Positions 9,576 through 20,315 of a stretch of 64,000 nt of DNA are shown here, piece by piece; the stretch's first letter is position 1, and each line of letters opens with the position of its first letter. The stretch lies in NCBI GenBank assembly GCA_946965045.2, contig OX337239.1, positions 1,550,001 to 1,614,000 of the forward strand, read 5' to 3'. The translations under genes and the position numbers were made by a program. Origin of the DNA: Epithemia pelagica (Eukaryota; Bacillariophyta; Bacillariophyceae; Surirellales; Surirellaceae). The notes below the pieces were generated by a model. That model searched no databases and was not told where the DNA came from. It worked only from the letters and a program-made list of their open reading frames with translations.

Positions 9576-10956
9576 GTTTCATGTGGCTTCGCGATACGCT
9601 CTGACGGAAGAAACTGACGATGATCGAGTGGTAGCCGAGTCGTGGCGATCCAGAACCAAGGACAAGAGAAACGATTTTATGTGTGCACGAAAGGGGGACC
9701 ACCTCATGACACCCTTCGAATGCGACATGTGTGTTTTCTGGAAACTACGAGGGGAAGCACCTGATAGCAAACAGGTCAAGGACATTTACTTGATGACCTG
9801 TATACGTCGCATGAACTTGGACGCATTTTGGAGTAGAGCCACGAGCACGGTTCTACAGAATGCAACAAACGCCAAGCGAATGATTGAACGCTCGAAAAAG
9901 GTGGGGATTCCCTACGGTCCTTTCTTTTCGGAGGGTCCCTTCCCAGAATTTGACCACTGCGGATATCAAACCGCTTATTTGATGCTGGACGCATCGCTTG
10001 ACAGTGGTCGATACAACAACAATCATAAACAATTCGATACAATCCGCAAAATTCGCTCCACCTTTTCGAATCATGTAAGAGCATCTCCTTCCACCTTGGT
10101 GGCAGGAAAGTCGGTGGTGCTCACCGACAACGTCGGCAAATCTTTCACTCGTCTGGGACACGACGAAAGTGGTTCCCTTTGGTTTTCGCGATTTGTAGAA
10201 GGCTGCCGTCGTCGAATGGGCCAGGACTGGAGACCCGATCAAGCCGTGAGTCCTCGGTTGGTTGCAAAACTGCTGGAACAACTCGAAGAATCGATTTTGG
10301 AAGCACCTACGAACGACGAAGCATTTCGACTAGTGATGATGGGAACCTTCTATGCAACAACATATGCGTTATCCTTACGAGGACCTGAAGGATTGTTGTT
10401 GGACCTAGACGGTATGAACAAGTTTGGAGACTCCCTGCAAGAAAGGGATTGCATAGTCGTCTGTCTGTGGGGTCAAGTCAAAGGAGAGCATTGGGAAAGA
10501 ACTCATTTACTCCCCTGTGTGAATGTCACATCAAGTGGAATAGCAATACGCCGTTGGATCACGAGGGCGCTGACTTTGGCCAAAGATATCGGGCGAGTGC
10601 GGGGCCCATTGATGCTGAACAGGAACGGCTCTGCTATAACATCAAGGGAGCTGGACGAGGTCCTTCATCTGCATTTAGCGACAATATACGGTCGTGACCC
10701 AAACCTTTTCCCATCCGACACCATTCGGGAAGAGGAGGATATTTACAAGAACTACTCGGTATTCCGTTCCTTTCGAAGAGGGTCGAACACCCAGGCAAAG
10801 GAGGGCGGAGTCTCAGTACCAGACATTGATACGGTGAATCGGTGGCGGGTGCGAGAAAAGGCAGGAACCTCAAAGCCTGGAGGTTCCATGCATCACATCT
10901 ATGCTGACTTGAGCATGTTGGTGGGTCCCTTCTTGCGATACACCAAAGCCATGTGA
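9346..10956 (+). CDS. Tyrosine recombinase (YR) of the retrotransposon
   Basis: This recombinase would insert the circular cDNA. The ORF lies +1 to the RT frame and overlaps its last 230 bp; I take ATG 9346 as start, though open frame continues upstream. The N-terminus has a Cys-rich zinc-binding region with repeated C-x2-C pairs (CAKC, CEPC, CPEC) between about residues 25 and 75. The catalytic core holds box I Arg in TYALSLRGPEG, the second Arg in FRSFRRGSNTQA, the NRWR motif, and the nucleophilic Tyr in FLRYTKAM at the extreme C-terminus. The H of the usual H-x-x-R box reads R here (RSFR). Length (536 aa) fits retrotransposon YRs. The ORF ends 36 bp before repeat B1. It could be made by +1 frameshift, reinitiation or a spliced message. 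Confidence 0.87.
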   Translation: MSHSYLVLCCLLSDLNPGNYAERRKCSLWNANCAKCGKRIRWLEGIFCANFLCNRGRCEPCRSAWCPECYSSSPEDKFHVASRYALTEETDDDRVVAESWRSRTKDKRNDFMCARKGDHLMTPFECDMCVFWKLRGEAPDSKQVKDIYLMTCIRRMNLDAFWSRATSTVLQNATNAKRMIERSKKVGIPYGPFFSEGPFPEFDHCGYQTAYLMLDASLDSGRYNNNHKQFDTIRKIRSTFSNHVRASPSTLVAGKSVVLTDNVGKSFTRLGHDESGSLWFSRFVEGCRRRMGQDWRPDQAVSPRLVAKLLEQLEESILEAPTNDEAFRLVMMGTFYATTYALSLRGPEGLLLDLDGMNKFGDSLQERDCIVVCLWGQVKGEHWERTHLLPCVNVTSSGIAIRRWITRALTLAKDIGRVRGPLMLNRNGSAITSRELDEVLHLHLATIYGRDPNLFPSDTIREEEDIYKNYSVFRSFRRGSNTQAKEGGVSVPDIDTVNRWRVREKAGTSKPGGSMHHIYADLSMLVGPFLRYTKAM

Positions 10957-10992
10957 GCCATGAAACACAAACCGGATTCTCTGTGGTGGGGG

Positions 10993-11416
10993 TTGGAACC
11001 GACAAGGAGCATGGTGCCGACATGGCAAGGCTCATGCTCCTTGATCTGTGATGTCGTATGTCGTTCATGTCTGGGTTGACCGCTCCCGCCCCTCTTTGTG
11101 ATTGTAAGGTGCTACCTGATCACGTTGAGGACTCGGCGGGAGAGCAACGGGAGATCGGGATTTGTTTGATGTTTGACTCACGGTACTGGTCTCCTCAGCA
11201 ATCGGCGGATTGCTGTTTGACTCCAAGTGGGAAAGGTTACCCTTTCCCCCCACAACACGATCTATGTTCATCATATGATCGTGAGAATCTATTTTAGATA
11301 TTTTATGTTACTGTCTGTAATCTCTCTTGGACTTGGTGATGTGCTGGGCGTCGATCAAGGATCAGCGCGAAACAAGGCTCCGGGATGGGAGTCGGACACG
11401 GTGCATCAAGTGCCCT
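10993..11416 (+). repeat. Split direct repeat B1
   Basis: This 424-bp copy equals 11921-12344. Together with A2 it makes the joined right-end/left-end sequence that a circular intermediate would contain. It shares its last two bases (CT) with A2. Confidence 0.9.
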
Positions 11417-11863
11417 CAGTGTACTCAAAGTTAATTCGGGACCAAGACAACAAGAGTCAGGCCACGTCAGGAGACATGCACATTGTTGTTCGCTGGAAGC
11501 AAGGAAAGAGTCAGGCGCGTCCGTTCAAGATCGCAGAAGCTTCAGGCGCGCAATCCGGAACTGAAAGTTTGGAAAATTTCATGTGTGTCACCGAATCGGC
11601 ATGAAACCACGGATCGATACCTTCTTCCAGAGTAATGAGCATGGGCTCGTGGACGGTCGATAAAGAACGGCCAAGAGGCCTAGTTAGATCAATCAACAAT
11701 GACAAATGCGGTGATCACGAGTGGAGCAGCATGCGCTCAACAAGTGAAGCAACACAGCAAAACACAAGAGAAAGCAAAGCTCACTCTTTGGATTTCTACG
11801 GTTCGACGGCGAAGGACTGATCCCCTTTGGCGCCGTTCAAGACTACTGAAGAGTACGAGGATT
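11415..11863 (+). repeat. Split direct repeat A2
   Basis: This is the second copy of A1 (2729-3177), 449 bp, offset by exactly 8686 bp over its whole length. It carries only leader sequence, no ORF1 coding sequence. Confidence 0.9.
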
Positions 11864-11920
11864 CACCCCCGGGTGAACTCTCACTGTTTTTGTTTTTTCC
11901 CACCCTTCCCACCCTGGGTC
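11864..11920. other. 57-bp unique spacer between A2 and B2
   Basis: This spacer is the only terminal sequence not duplicated elsewhere in the element. It begins with a short palindrome (ttcaccc-cc-gggtgaa, starting two bases inside A2) and is then pyrimidine-rich. It may be the remnant joint made when A and B ends were copied together. Confidence 0.55.
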
Positions 11921-12344
11921 TTGGAACCGACAAGGAGCATGGTGCCGACATGGCAAGGCTCATGCTCCTTGATCTGTGATGTCGTATGTCGTTCATGTCT
12001 GGGTTGACCGCTCCCGCCCCTCTTTGTGATTGTAAGGTGCTACCTGATCACGTTGAGGACTCGGCGGGAGAGCAACGGGAGATCGGGATTTGTTTGATGT
12101 TTGACTCACGGTACTGGTCTCCTCAGCAATCGGCGGATTGCTGTTTGACTCCAAGTGGGAAAGGTTACCCTTTCCCCCCACAACACGATCTATGTTCATC
12201 ATATGATCGTGAGAATCTATTTTAGATATTTTATGTTACTGTCTGTAATCTCTCTTGGACTTGGTGATGTGCTGGGCGTCGATCAAGGATCAGCGCGAAA
12301 CAAGGCTCCGGGATGGGAGTCGGACACGGTGCATCAAGTGCCCT
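11921..12344 (+). repeat. Split direct repeat B2 (right end)
   Basis: This second copy of B1 forms the right end of the retrotransposon. Host sequence (aaaactttctctg) starts immediately after it, with no duplication of the left flank. Confidence 0.9.
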
Positions 12345-12750
12345 AAAACTTTCTCTGTTCTTGACGTAGAATTCGACTGAGTTCAGAATGAACGTGTCAG
12401 GTAAGCCGGCAGGCTAAGGGGGTCTGGGGGTGGAAAAACATCAAAGACTAGAAAAAACTTTTTTAGCTCAAGAGTCGAAATTCAGTACTTTACACCAAAA
12501 CCTTCCCATGTTAGGCAAAAAACGCCGGGCCAACCCCTATTCAAAACCATTCAGCCCCGAAGAAAAACAATGATCGAAGAACGGTCATCCATTGTTTTAT
12601 CAATCCATTAAATAAAAACCATTTCACCACGCTGTTCCACGTCAGAATCACGCCCAACGAACCAACCCACGAAACATCTCCCCACGTCCTCTAGTGAGAG
12701 TAGCAACTATGTCACTAACACCTAGCCAAGCATAGTTGTGCTATCTCTCA

Positions 12751-12961
12751 GTAGCTAGGATTGAGTACAATAGGGACCACGCATCTATTAGGTTCTTACT
12801 TGATTGCATCAAGTATAATCCATGTCGACTCCAGTTTGGTTGCCATCATAGCTACCCCTAGTATCTCTGGAGTCCAAGTCGACTCCATTGGAGTATCCAT
12901 CGCAAATTGGATCTGAGTCTTGGATTCAGTCATGAATGACATAGTCGTCTGCCCATCATCC
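12751..12961 (+). repeat. Direct repeat unit, copy 1
   Basis: About 211 bp, starting gtagctaggattgag and ending cccatcatcc. It is nearly identical to 13112-13328 except for an ~8-bp insertion (near 13157) and a few substitutions. Confidence 0.85.
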
Positions 12962-13111
12962 GAATCACATTCGGGTGGTTGTATGAGTAGTGAGTAGCTA
13001 TGCTATCTAGTAGACCGCTAGCTACACTCAGAAGAGGTAAGAGTAGATCCGGACCTAAATGCTGGTGATTCTGTCTCCAATTGGTTTTGGTAGGAAAGCA
13101 GCAATCTCTTG

Positions 13112-13328
13112 GTAGCTAGGATTGAGTACAATAGGTCCCACGCATCTATTAGGTTCCTAGGAGTACTTGATTGCATCAAGTATAATCCATGTCGACTCCA
13201 GTTTGGTTGCCATCATAGCTACCCCTAGTATCTCTGGAGTCCAAGTCGACTCCATTGGAGTATCCATCGCAAATTGGATCTGAGTCTTGGATTCAGTCAT
13301 GAATGACATATTCGTCTGCCCATCATCC
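13112..13328 (+). repeat. Direct repeat unit, copy 2
   Basis: Second copy of the unit at 12751-12961, separated from it by 150 bp. Both copies contain the words gtcgactcca and aagtcgactcc, so each has weak internal symmetry. Confidence 0.85.
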
Positions 13329-13439
13329 AAAGCAAATGAATCGACTTTGGGGGCCGGCAATTTTCAATCATTAAATTTCATAGTAACGTTCATGTTCAGC
13401 ATCGGGGGTGTAAAGAAGGGTTGGATGAACTAGAATCCA

Positions 13440-13632
13440 GAAAGGCTATGCTTCGAAGCGCAGCCTTAACCCTAATTACAATACCCATCATGTGGTATCT
13501 CTTGTTTCTCCTCTTTGATTCTCTCCCGTCTTATGTGAGATGTGAGCCATTGCGATAGAAAGGCTTGAACGTGAGGAGTGAGGAATGTGGGGGTAACCCT
13601 ATAGTTGGTCAAGAGCCTACAGATAAAAATTG
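13440..13632 (+). repeat. Dispersed repeat, inverted relative to 51051-51225
   Basis: The reverse complement of this stretch matches 51051-51225 closely: the words ggggtaaccc, ggaatgtggg, cctacagata and taaccctaat all recur in matching order on the other strand. It is probably a member of an unnamed short interspersed or MITE family. Confidence 0.75.
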
Positions 13633-14800
13633 AGGGAGCGATGTACGCTGAAGTTAAATGGGGGGTCCAGGGCTATGGGGGGTCAGGAATTTGCAAATTA
13701 CGGGTTGGCAGCCCATAAATGAAGTCAACTCAGCTTTTAACTTTGAAGTCAGTTCTTGGTTCTGCGGTAAGCAGTAAGCAGTCACGCATCTTCAGCGCTG
13801 GAGATCCAGCGCTAGAGAATCCCCAGCAAAGATTTTCTGTTGCGTGTATACGTTAGTCACCGTACTCTTTTCTCTGCACTGGTCACTTTTATCCTTTCTC
13901 ATTTGTTTGTTTCATACTGGTCACGGTCACTCTGTGTCATTCATTTGCTCCACACAGCCTTCCAAAGTGTCTGATTGCAATAACAATGATGACTCTTCAA
14001 CTGTGGAAGAGTGCAATATGGATAGCAGTCCGAAGCACACCCCCAAAATGAAGGTTCTGTAAGAGGACACCTATCAGTGTATTCTTGAAAGGAGAAAATA
14101 TTGACATGGCAACAAAACAAAAAGATTCTGCTGGAGACCAAGCAACTATTCCACCACTGGAAAGGAAAGCTCTCACCAAGATAAGTGCTCTAGTTACTAG
14201 GAGTACTCCCCTAGCTAGGCATTTTTATCATGGTAGCACAGGTAGTCTTATCTCCAGCGGATGCGCATACCTAGTTCCAGCAGAGACCTCTCCAGCGCAC
14301 TCTAGCAGAGATGACCTGTTGCGGGACCGACCTCTACTAGAGATCTTGGAACACACAAACTCAACAAATTCTTGAAAAAGGAACAATGGAGTTCCAATTC
14401 AATTGCCACAAAAGTTCTGCAAATTGACTTTTTACTTTTTCAGAAAGAAAAGTCGACTTAAAGTCAGAAGGCAGAAACTAAGATATTATTGACTTCCACG
14501 ATTCGAGATACGAGTAATGGTAGAAGTCGCAGCTCACGCTGACGTTGGAAGGTCATAGTTCAGAACTTGACTTCATGAAAAACGTTAAGTCAAAGTTGAA
14601 AATGTGGTGCTGTCCAACTTGATTTCACTGAGAAAAGAGAAAAGTCATGGGATCTCGGCTGGAAATTGACTTGACTTTCATGAAAAAAGTTAAAAGTTGT
14701 TAATTTAAGCTTAAAAGTGTAAAACAGTCAAGTAGAACTTCAACACTCAACACTCTGGTTGCGTTTTGCATGGTCACTGAACTCAGCCGTTCCATCCCGA

Positions 14801-15016
14801 TGCCATACCCATGTAAAATAGCACGGTATAAAAATTGTGATCTTTAGGAATTACGAGGAATTAGGAGGAATGAGGAATCCACAGTGCCACGTGCGACGAG
14901 AAATGACTGGAGGAGGAACAGCCAGGTGGCGGAAGACTCATGTCGCAGTGTCAAGAACGCGAACCGGGAATGGAACGTGGTGACACGTATGGCGGGATCC
15001 ATATAGGGGTACCGCA
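14801..15016 (-). repeat. 3' LTR of the Ty3/gypsy element
   Basis: 216 bp, identical by reading to 20095-20310. It starts TGCCATACCC and ends GTACCGCA on the plus strand. The minus-strand coding frame ends 80 bp inside the element from here. Confidence 0.93.
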
Positions 15017-15096
15017 CTCTACCTCTCCCTGGTCGGACCTAGGGAGTTCGAGCGGGACAAGAATGGGAAAGCTTGGAGGCCAGCATTAAAACCCAT

Positions 15097-18000
15097 TTAT
15101 TCACGAAATGGAACAAGACGACGAATGTTGATTCGTTCAGTGACGTGGGGACCACGTTGGATAGTCACAGTGCCATTGGAATGGACTTGTGTAATCCGAA
15201 AGGGATTAGGGCTTGTGCGGAGCTCAAGCTTGTCCGGATTCGTGGCGCGGAGCAACACACGATCGTTGACAGCGTAATCATGAAAGACACGAGAACGATT
15301 TGCGAGACGAGCGCGTTCATCGACAATCTGTTGTCGTTTCAGACGGACTGTTTCCATGTCCGCGATAATAGGGATGTCGAACAGCATGTCGCGATGGAAC
15401 GCAAGACTGCCGGGAGAATATTTCAAGGCGCCATGAATGGCAGTGCGAGTGGAATACGCAGCGGTCTGCAGAGCAGTATCCACAGCAAGTGCAGCATTTT
15501 GTGCATCTTGTGGTGGTTCATAGTTGGTGATCACACGAAGAGTGTTGCCAACAGTCAAATGTAAGCGCTCGCAAAGAGCATTTGATTGAGGATTCTTGGC
15601 CGTCAACGGCACTGGCTTAATGCCATGGTTTCGAAGAACTTGCGTGAACGCATGTCCGATAAATTCACCGCCTTGATCAAAAAGGCAACGAACGGGACGT
15701 GGATAGCGTGAGAGCCACGCGTTTTCCAATTGAAGACCCACGTGACGTGCCGTCTTGTCATGGATGCGAATGAGTTCGCAGAAGTTAGTGACATTATCGA
15801 TAATAGTCAAGGCTTGAAAGGTTAATTTCTGCCCATGAACGGTGACGTTCCACGGTCCAATGAGGTCGACAGAGATGTCAGCCCATGGATTGCCTCGGAC
15901 CTCGCGAGGAGGGAGTTCACCGTAATGGCGATGTATGACTTTAGAGCGTTGGCATGTAGCACAACTAGCCACGGCTTGTTCACAATACAAACCCAAATTA
16001 GGATGACTCATGTGCATAGAGATCGTCTCACGAAGACGTGTAGACCCCAAGTGATTGAGGGACAGGTGAAACCAATTGACGGTATGTGCCAAGAGGCTGT
16101 CTGGGATACGAATACGCCATACGGCATTAGGATTCTGACGATAACAAATCAAGTTGTATTGTGGGTTTTCCGTAGGGAAGGGTTGGAGAAATCTCTGTGG
16201 TTGTTCGGTCAACTTGGCCACAAGAGCGGCATCGTTTTGTTGGTGTTGATGGATCGTCGCGTAATCGACGGGCAATGGTTGATTTGCGTTAATGGGAGGA
16301 TGATTGAGGTAGACATCGATCAAATCCTCATCCATGAAGATGGGAGATTCGAAAGCGTCAGGATCACGCGAGTGATGAGAGCGGGGGTCATCATTAGGGC
16401 CATGAGGCACTTGTAACACTGAGTGTTGTCCGCTATGATTATAGAGCGATCGTGGATGCGGCGAGGCATCCGTAGAGGAGGTCGACGACGGAGAGACACT
16501 CTTCTCCTCCTCTTCAGAGAGAGGGAGACGCGACAATGCGTCGGCGATGACATTGTCCTGGCCAGGGACATAGTGAAAAATAGGGTTATACTCCTCGAGG
16601 AACAACCGCCAACGGAGGACCCGTTGCGAGTTGAGCGTTGCGTAGGTGAGATTTTTATGGTCCGTATGGACATGCAGTTCGGCACAGCCGAGAAGCATGG
16701 AGCGGAACTCTTTTAAGGTTTCGACAATGGAGAGTAACTCCTTTTCCATAGTAGTGTAGTTGCGTTGAGCAGGGTTTAACTTGCGAGAGTAATAAGCGAC
16801 GGGGACGTCTTGTTGCATGATTACAGCACCAAGCTGGTAATCAGAGGCGTCTACATAGACATGGAAGGGAAGGTTATGGTCGGGATACCGAAGGAAGGCA
16901 TCATGTGCGAGCATGGATTTGGCTTGTTCGAAAGCACGTTGACATTGCGGGGACCAAACGAGGGTCTTGTTACCCGTAATGGATGTGAGGGGAGCAAGAA
17001 TGTGAGATCGTTGCGGATACATGTGGCGATAGAAATTGATCATGCCAATGAAGGAACGGAGTTCTTTCATGGTTTTTGGCGGAGCCAATGCCAAGATGGC
17101 AGAAATCTTCTTTTTCCAGGGTTTGATCCCAGTGGGCGTGAGCCAATGGCCGAGCCATTCCGTTTCTTTAACGGCCCATTCACATTTGGAAGGGTTAATG
17201 GAGAAGTTTTTGTCTTGAAGACGTTGGAGAACATTGGACAGGATGTCCACATGTTCTTCCCAAGAATTGGAGAAGATGCCAATGTCGTCAATATAGACTT
17301 CGACATGGTCGCTGAAGTCTTTGAGGACGTCTTCCATGATCTCCTGACAGAAGTCAGGAGACTGTTTAACACCCATCGGCAAGCGACGGTAACGGAATTT
17401 ACCAAAAGGCGTAGTAATGACGCAAAGATTGCTGGATTCCTCATCGAGGCGGAATGTGTAGAAACACATGGAGATGTCTAACTTTGTAAAATACGTGTAG
17501 CTTTTCCGTTTACGGAGCATGTCCTCGATACGAGGAAAGGGGTAGACCCGACGGTAGAGTTGGGCGTTCAAAGAACGAAAGTCCGAAATCATTCGGATAC
17601 GACCATCCTTTTTGGGAATGGCAAAGTGAGGAGCAGCCCATTCGGTAGAACCGACGCGCTCAAGGATACCGATGTCGACGAAGCGCCACAGCTCCTTCGT
17701 GAAAGTATCATGTATATTGCGGGGCACTGAAAAGTGACGATGATGGACAGGCTGGGCATCAGGCTTGAGATGAAGATGGAGCGTTCGGTCTGGATATTCA
17801 CGGAGCTCGCCATCGAAGATTTTGCCACAGTCTTGCCAAATAGCAAGAAGATCTTGCTTTTGGGCATCGGTAAGATGGTTTTGTTGATTAATCAACTCTT
17901 GTAGATCCGTAGGAACGTAATTAGAATCCAAGAGGAATTGATCACCAATAATGGGATCGTCGGCAAAGATGTCGATGAAATGAGACATGAATGTCTGGTC

Positions 18001-19966
18001 AGTGGCGAATGAATCGCGATGGCGCATAGCGACATCAACGGAGTCCCAAGTTGTGAGACCAGTGTGAAAATTGAGCACAATGCCCAAACGACGCAAAAGA
18101 TCGCGACCAATAATGATGTCATAACGACAAGTGGGGGCATCAAAGATATCGGCCCAAAGGGGGTATGAAATGTGTTTGGTCCGAGAAAACTCGGGGAGAA
18201 CTAAATCTTCGAGAAGAATCTCGGAGACGTGGTCGCGCGTACCCATGGTGGTATTGACAGACCGATTGGTTACACGTGGATGCATGCCGGGCTGAAGACA
18301 GCGCGCGTGCAGGATCGTCTTGTCGGCGCCTGAATCGAGCAGGGCACGCAACGGGACGGTGTTCTCGACTCCACCAATGGACCGAGCCATCAAAATGGTG
18401 AGGGGAACAGACGGAGGCTCAGAGGGAGCGACCGAAAGGGGACTAGATAAACTAGGAGCGTCAGAGACAGAACTAGATGAGTAGACATCTTCATAGTGAT
18501 CTAGGTTAGATAGAAAACCATTATTGGGATCAACGATGTCAGCGATGACAGCATCCGTAGGATTAAGACAAGGGGGAACGACAGTATTCGTCGTTGCCTC
18601 CAGGGGAGGACAAATCGTAGATGTGGGCGATGTCCATGTTACGCCCGTAGATCTTGTACAATTGTTCGCGGACCTCGAGAATTGGGGCCTGAGGATGGCA
18701 TTCTCGGCCGGCATAGCCTGTGGAGGGCCAGTCTGGATGTGACATTGCTGAGCAAAAAGAACATCAAGATGATGAGAAATATCCGGAGAGGATGAGGTAA
18801 AAAAGGAAGAAGAGCACATACCGGGGACCGTGCGATCGGCATTACGGAGACTCGACCAATCACGCGTATCAGCGAGAGGACGTTGACGAGCACGATAAGC
18901 CGCGTCTTGCACAGAAGGCAACGGCTCGGCCAACGACGGGTCAACCGGTGGATTGTCGCCTGTGTTGGTGCCTTCAGAGGCATGCTGGTCTGAGCCAGAT
19001 CCAGAACGACGGGGAACAGCGCCCCAATTGGAACCAATAGGGCGCGATCCTCCAGACGAGGGAGTTCCCTGGCTACGAGAGCCTTGGCCGTTACGGCCTT
19101 GGTTCTGAGAACCATTGTTGGGATGAGACCCAGTAGGGGTACGAAGACCAGACCCGGTACGGGCAAGAAAGGCGTTGAAACGCTCTTGGTTAAAATTGGA
19201 GGACTGCGGGTTGTAGATGCAGTTGGCCCAAGTATGATTGGCGTGCGAAGGAATCGCGTCCTTGTACGGACAGGCATCACCGTCATTGACGGGACGATCA
19301 CCGGACGCTTGGCGTCCACCATTGGACTGGCGATTGCCGCCGCGGAGACCGCCACGGCCACCATTAGAGGAGCGAAAACGCTTCGTCGATCCACGAGAAG
19401 TGGAATCATCGCGAGGATTGCGGGACTTGGCCTGAGACTGTGCATTGGCAGCCATCTTTTCTTGGGAGACCTTTTGATAGCCACGCATCGCATGAAGAAG
19501 GTCGGTGATGTTGAAATGATTCACCAAATCTGCAACCAAGGGATTGGCCGTCTTGAACTCGTTGCGCCAAGCAACAGGGGAGCCGAGATAGAAGGCTTGC
19601 TTCAACTCATCGTCAGTGAGGGCTTGGACAGCGTTGTCGTTAGACAAGTAACGGAGACCGTTGGAAATCTTCTGGAGGGTGTGATAATGGATATCCACGT
19701 TCATATCAGGTGGCTTGCGAGGACCGCTAAGAAGGTGTGCCCGAAAGGCATTGACTTCGGAAACCGTCAACTTGGGTTCGAAGATCATAGCAATCAACCA
19801 CGCCATCGCGGAATGGCAAGAGACGGGCGTAGTACTTGTCATCGTCGTCGTCTTTCATCTTGAGGGTGGAAAGAGCAGAGGAAGAATCTGAAGCCGAGGC
19901 TTGATCGAAGCGCTTTTGGAAGCGTTGAACATCCGCAAGGGAGACGAGGGAAGATCCTGTGCTCAT
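15097..19966 (-). CDS. Gag-Pol polyprotein of the Ty3/gypsy element (Gag and main frame offset +1)
   Basis: Translation most likely starts at the ATG at 19966 (MSTGSSLVSLADVQ), whose frame stops at 19727. The main frame of 1581 codons is open from at least 19842 to 15097, one base forward. The join is probably near 19806, where the Gag frame reads LLPFRDG and the main frame continues AWLIAMIFEPKLTV. Either a programmed +1 shift or a single-base indel explains it. Domains in order: Gag with a C-x-HxxH-x-C zinc motif (about residue 190), aspartic protease LLDSGADKTIL (DSGA at 18323-18334), RT with YIDD (17284-17295), RNase H YVDASDYQLGA, integrase with the zinc-binding CATCQRSK, then DLIGPW, FDQGGEFIG and the final Glu in NALCERLH. 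There is no chromodomain at the C-terminus. Confidence 0.92.
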
Positions 19967-20094
19967 GATGAGACTGCAAAAGAAAGAAAAGGAAAGGAAT
20001 CAAAGGATGATAAGATCAACGAGGATCGGCCAAAGAACGGCAGGTGGTTATGGTGAAAGAGTGTTGGGGGAAGTTTTCGAGCTTCTGATCAGAG

Positions 20095-20310
20095 TGCCAT
20101 ACCCATGTAAAATAGCACGGTATAAAAATTGTGATCTTTAGGAATTACGAGGAATTAGGAGGAATGAGGAATCCACAGTGCCACGTGCGACGAGAAATGA
20201 CTGGAGGAGGAACAGCCAGGTGGCGGAAGACTCATGTCGCAGTGTCAAGAACGCGAACCGGGAATGGAACGTGGTGACACGTATGGCGGGATCCATATAG
20301 GGGTACCGCA
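20095..20310 (-). repeat. 5' LTR of the Ty3/gypsy element
   Basis: 216 bp, the promoter-proximal LTR for the minus-strand element, equal to 14801-15016. It should hold the promoter and the transcription start. Leader sequence of about 130 bp separates it from the Gag ATG at 19966. Confidence 0.93.
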
Positions 20311-20315
20311 CCCGA

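Larger units (their letters stand above)
2729..12344 (+). mobile_element. Complete tyrosine-recombinase (DIRS-order, Ngaro/PAT-like) retrotransposon
   Basis: The 9.6-kb element encodes a Gag-like ORF1, an RT-RNase H ORF and a tyrosine recombinase. It is bounded by split direct repeats in the order A1 - ORFs - B1 A2 - B2. A1 (2729-3177) equals A2 (11415-11863) and B1 (10993-11416) equals B2 (11921-12344) as far as I can read. Split direct repeats are known from the PAT and Ngaro groups, whereas the DIRS1 group has inverted repeats. There is no integrase, LTR pair or target-site duplication, as expected for insertion of a circle by a tyrosine recombinase. B1 and A2 overlap by the dinucleotide CT, which is also the first two bases of A1. 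The repeat copies look identical and the frames are open apart from one readthrough-type stop, so the copy is young. Confidence 0.9.
12345..14795. other. Gene-free repeat-rich region
   Basis: No convincing gene is seen in 2.4 kb. The first part holds two direct copies of a ~215-bp unit. From about 14400 to 14760 there are many short copies of agtcaa/ttgact-type words. Small open frames (for example 14085-14375) lack any recognisable feature. Confidence 0.6.
14796..20315 (-). mobile_element. Complete Ty3/gypsy LTR retrotransposon with target-site duplication CCCGA
   Basis: The element is 14801-20310 (5510 bp) on the minus strand. It has 216-bp LTRs starting TG and ending CA that look identical, and is flanked on both sides by CCCGA (14796-14800 and 20311-20315). 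Domain order is Gag, protease, RT, RNase H, integrase, the Ty3/gypsy order. The purine tract just before the 3' LTR (ccgaccagggagaggtagag on the minus strand) is the polypurine tract. A primer-binding site could not be matched to a tRNA by eye. Identical LTRs point to recent insertion. Confidence 0.95.
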
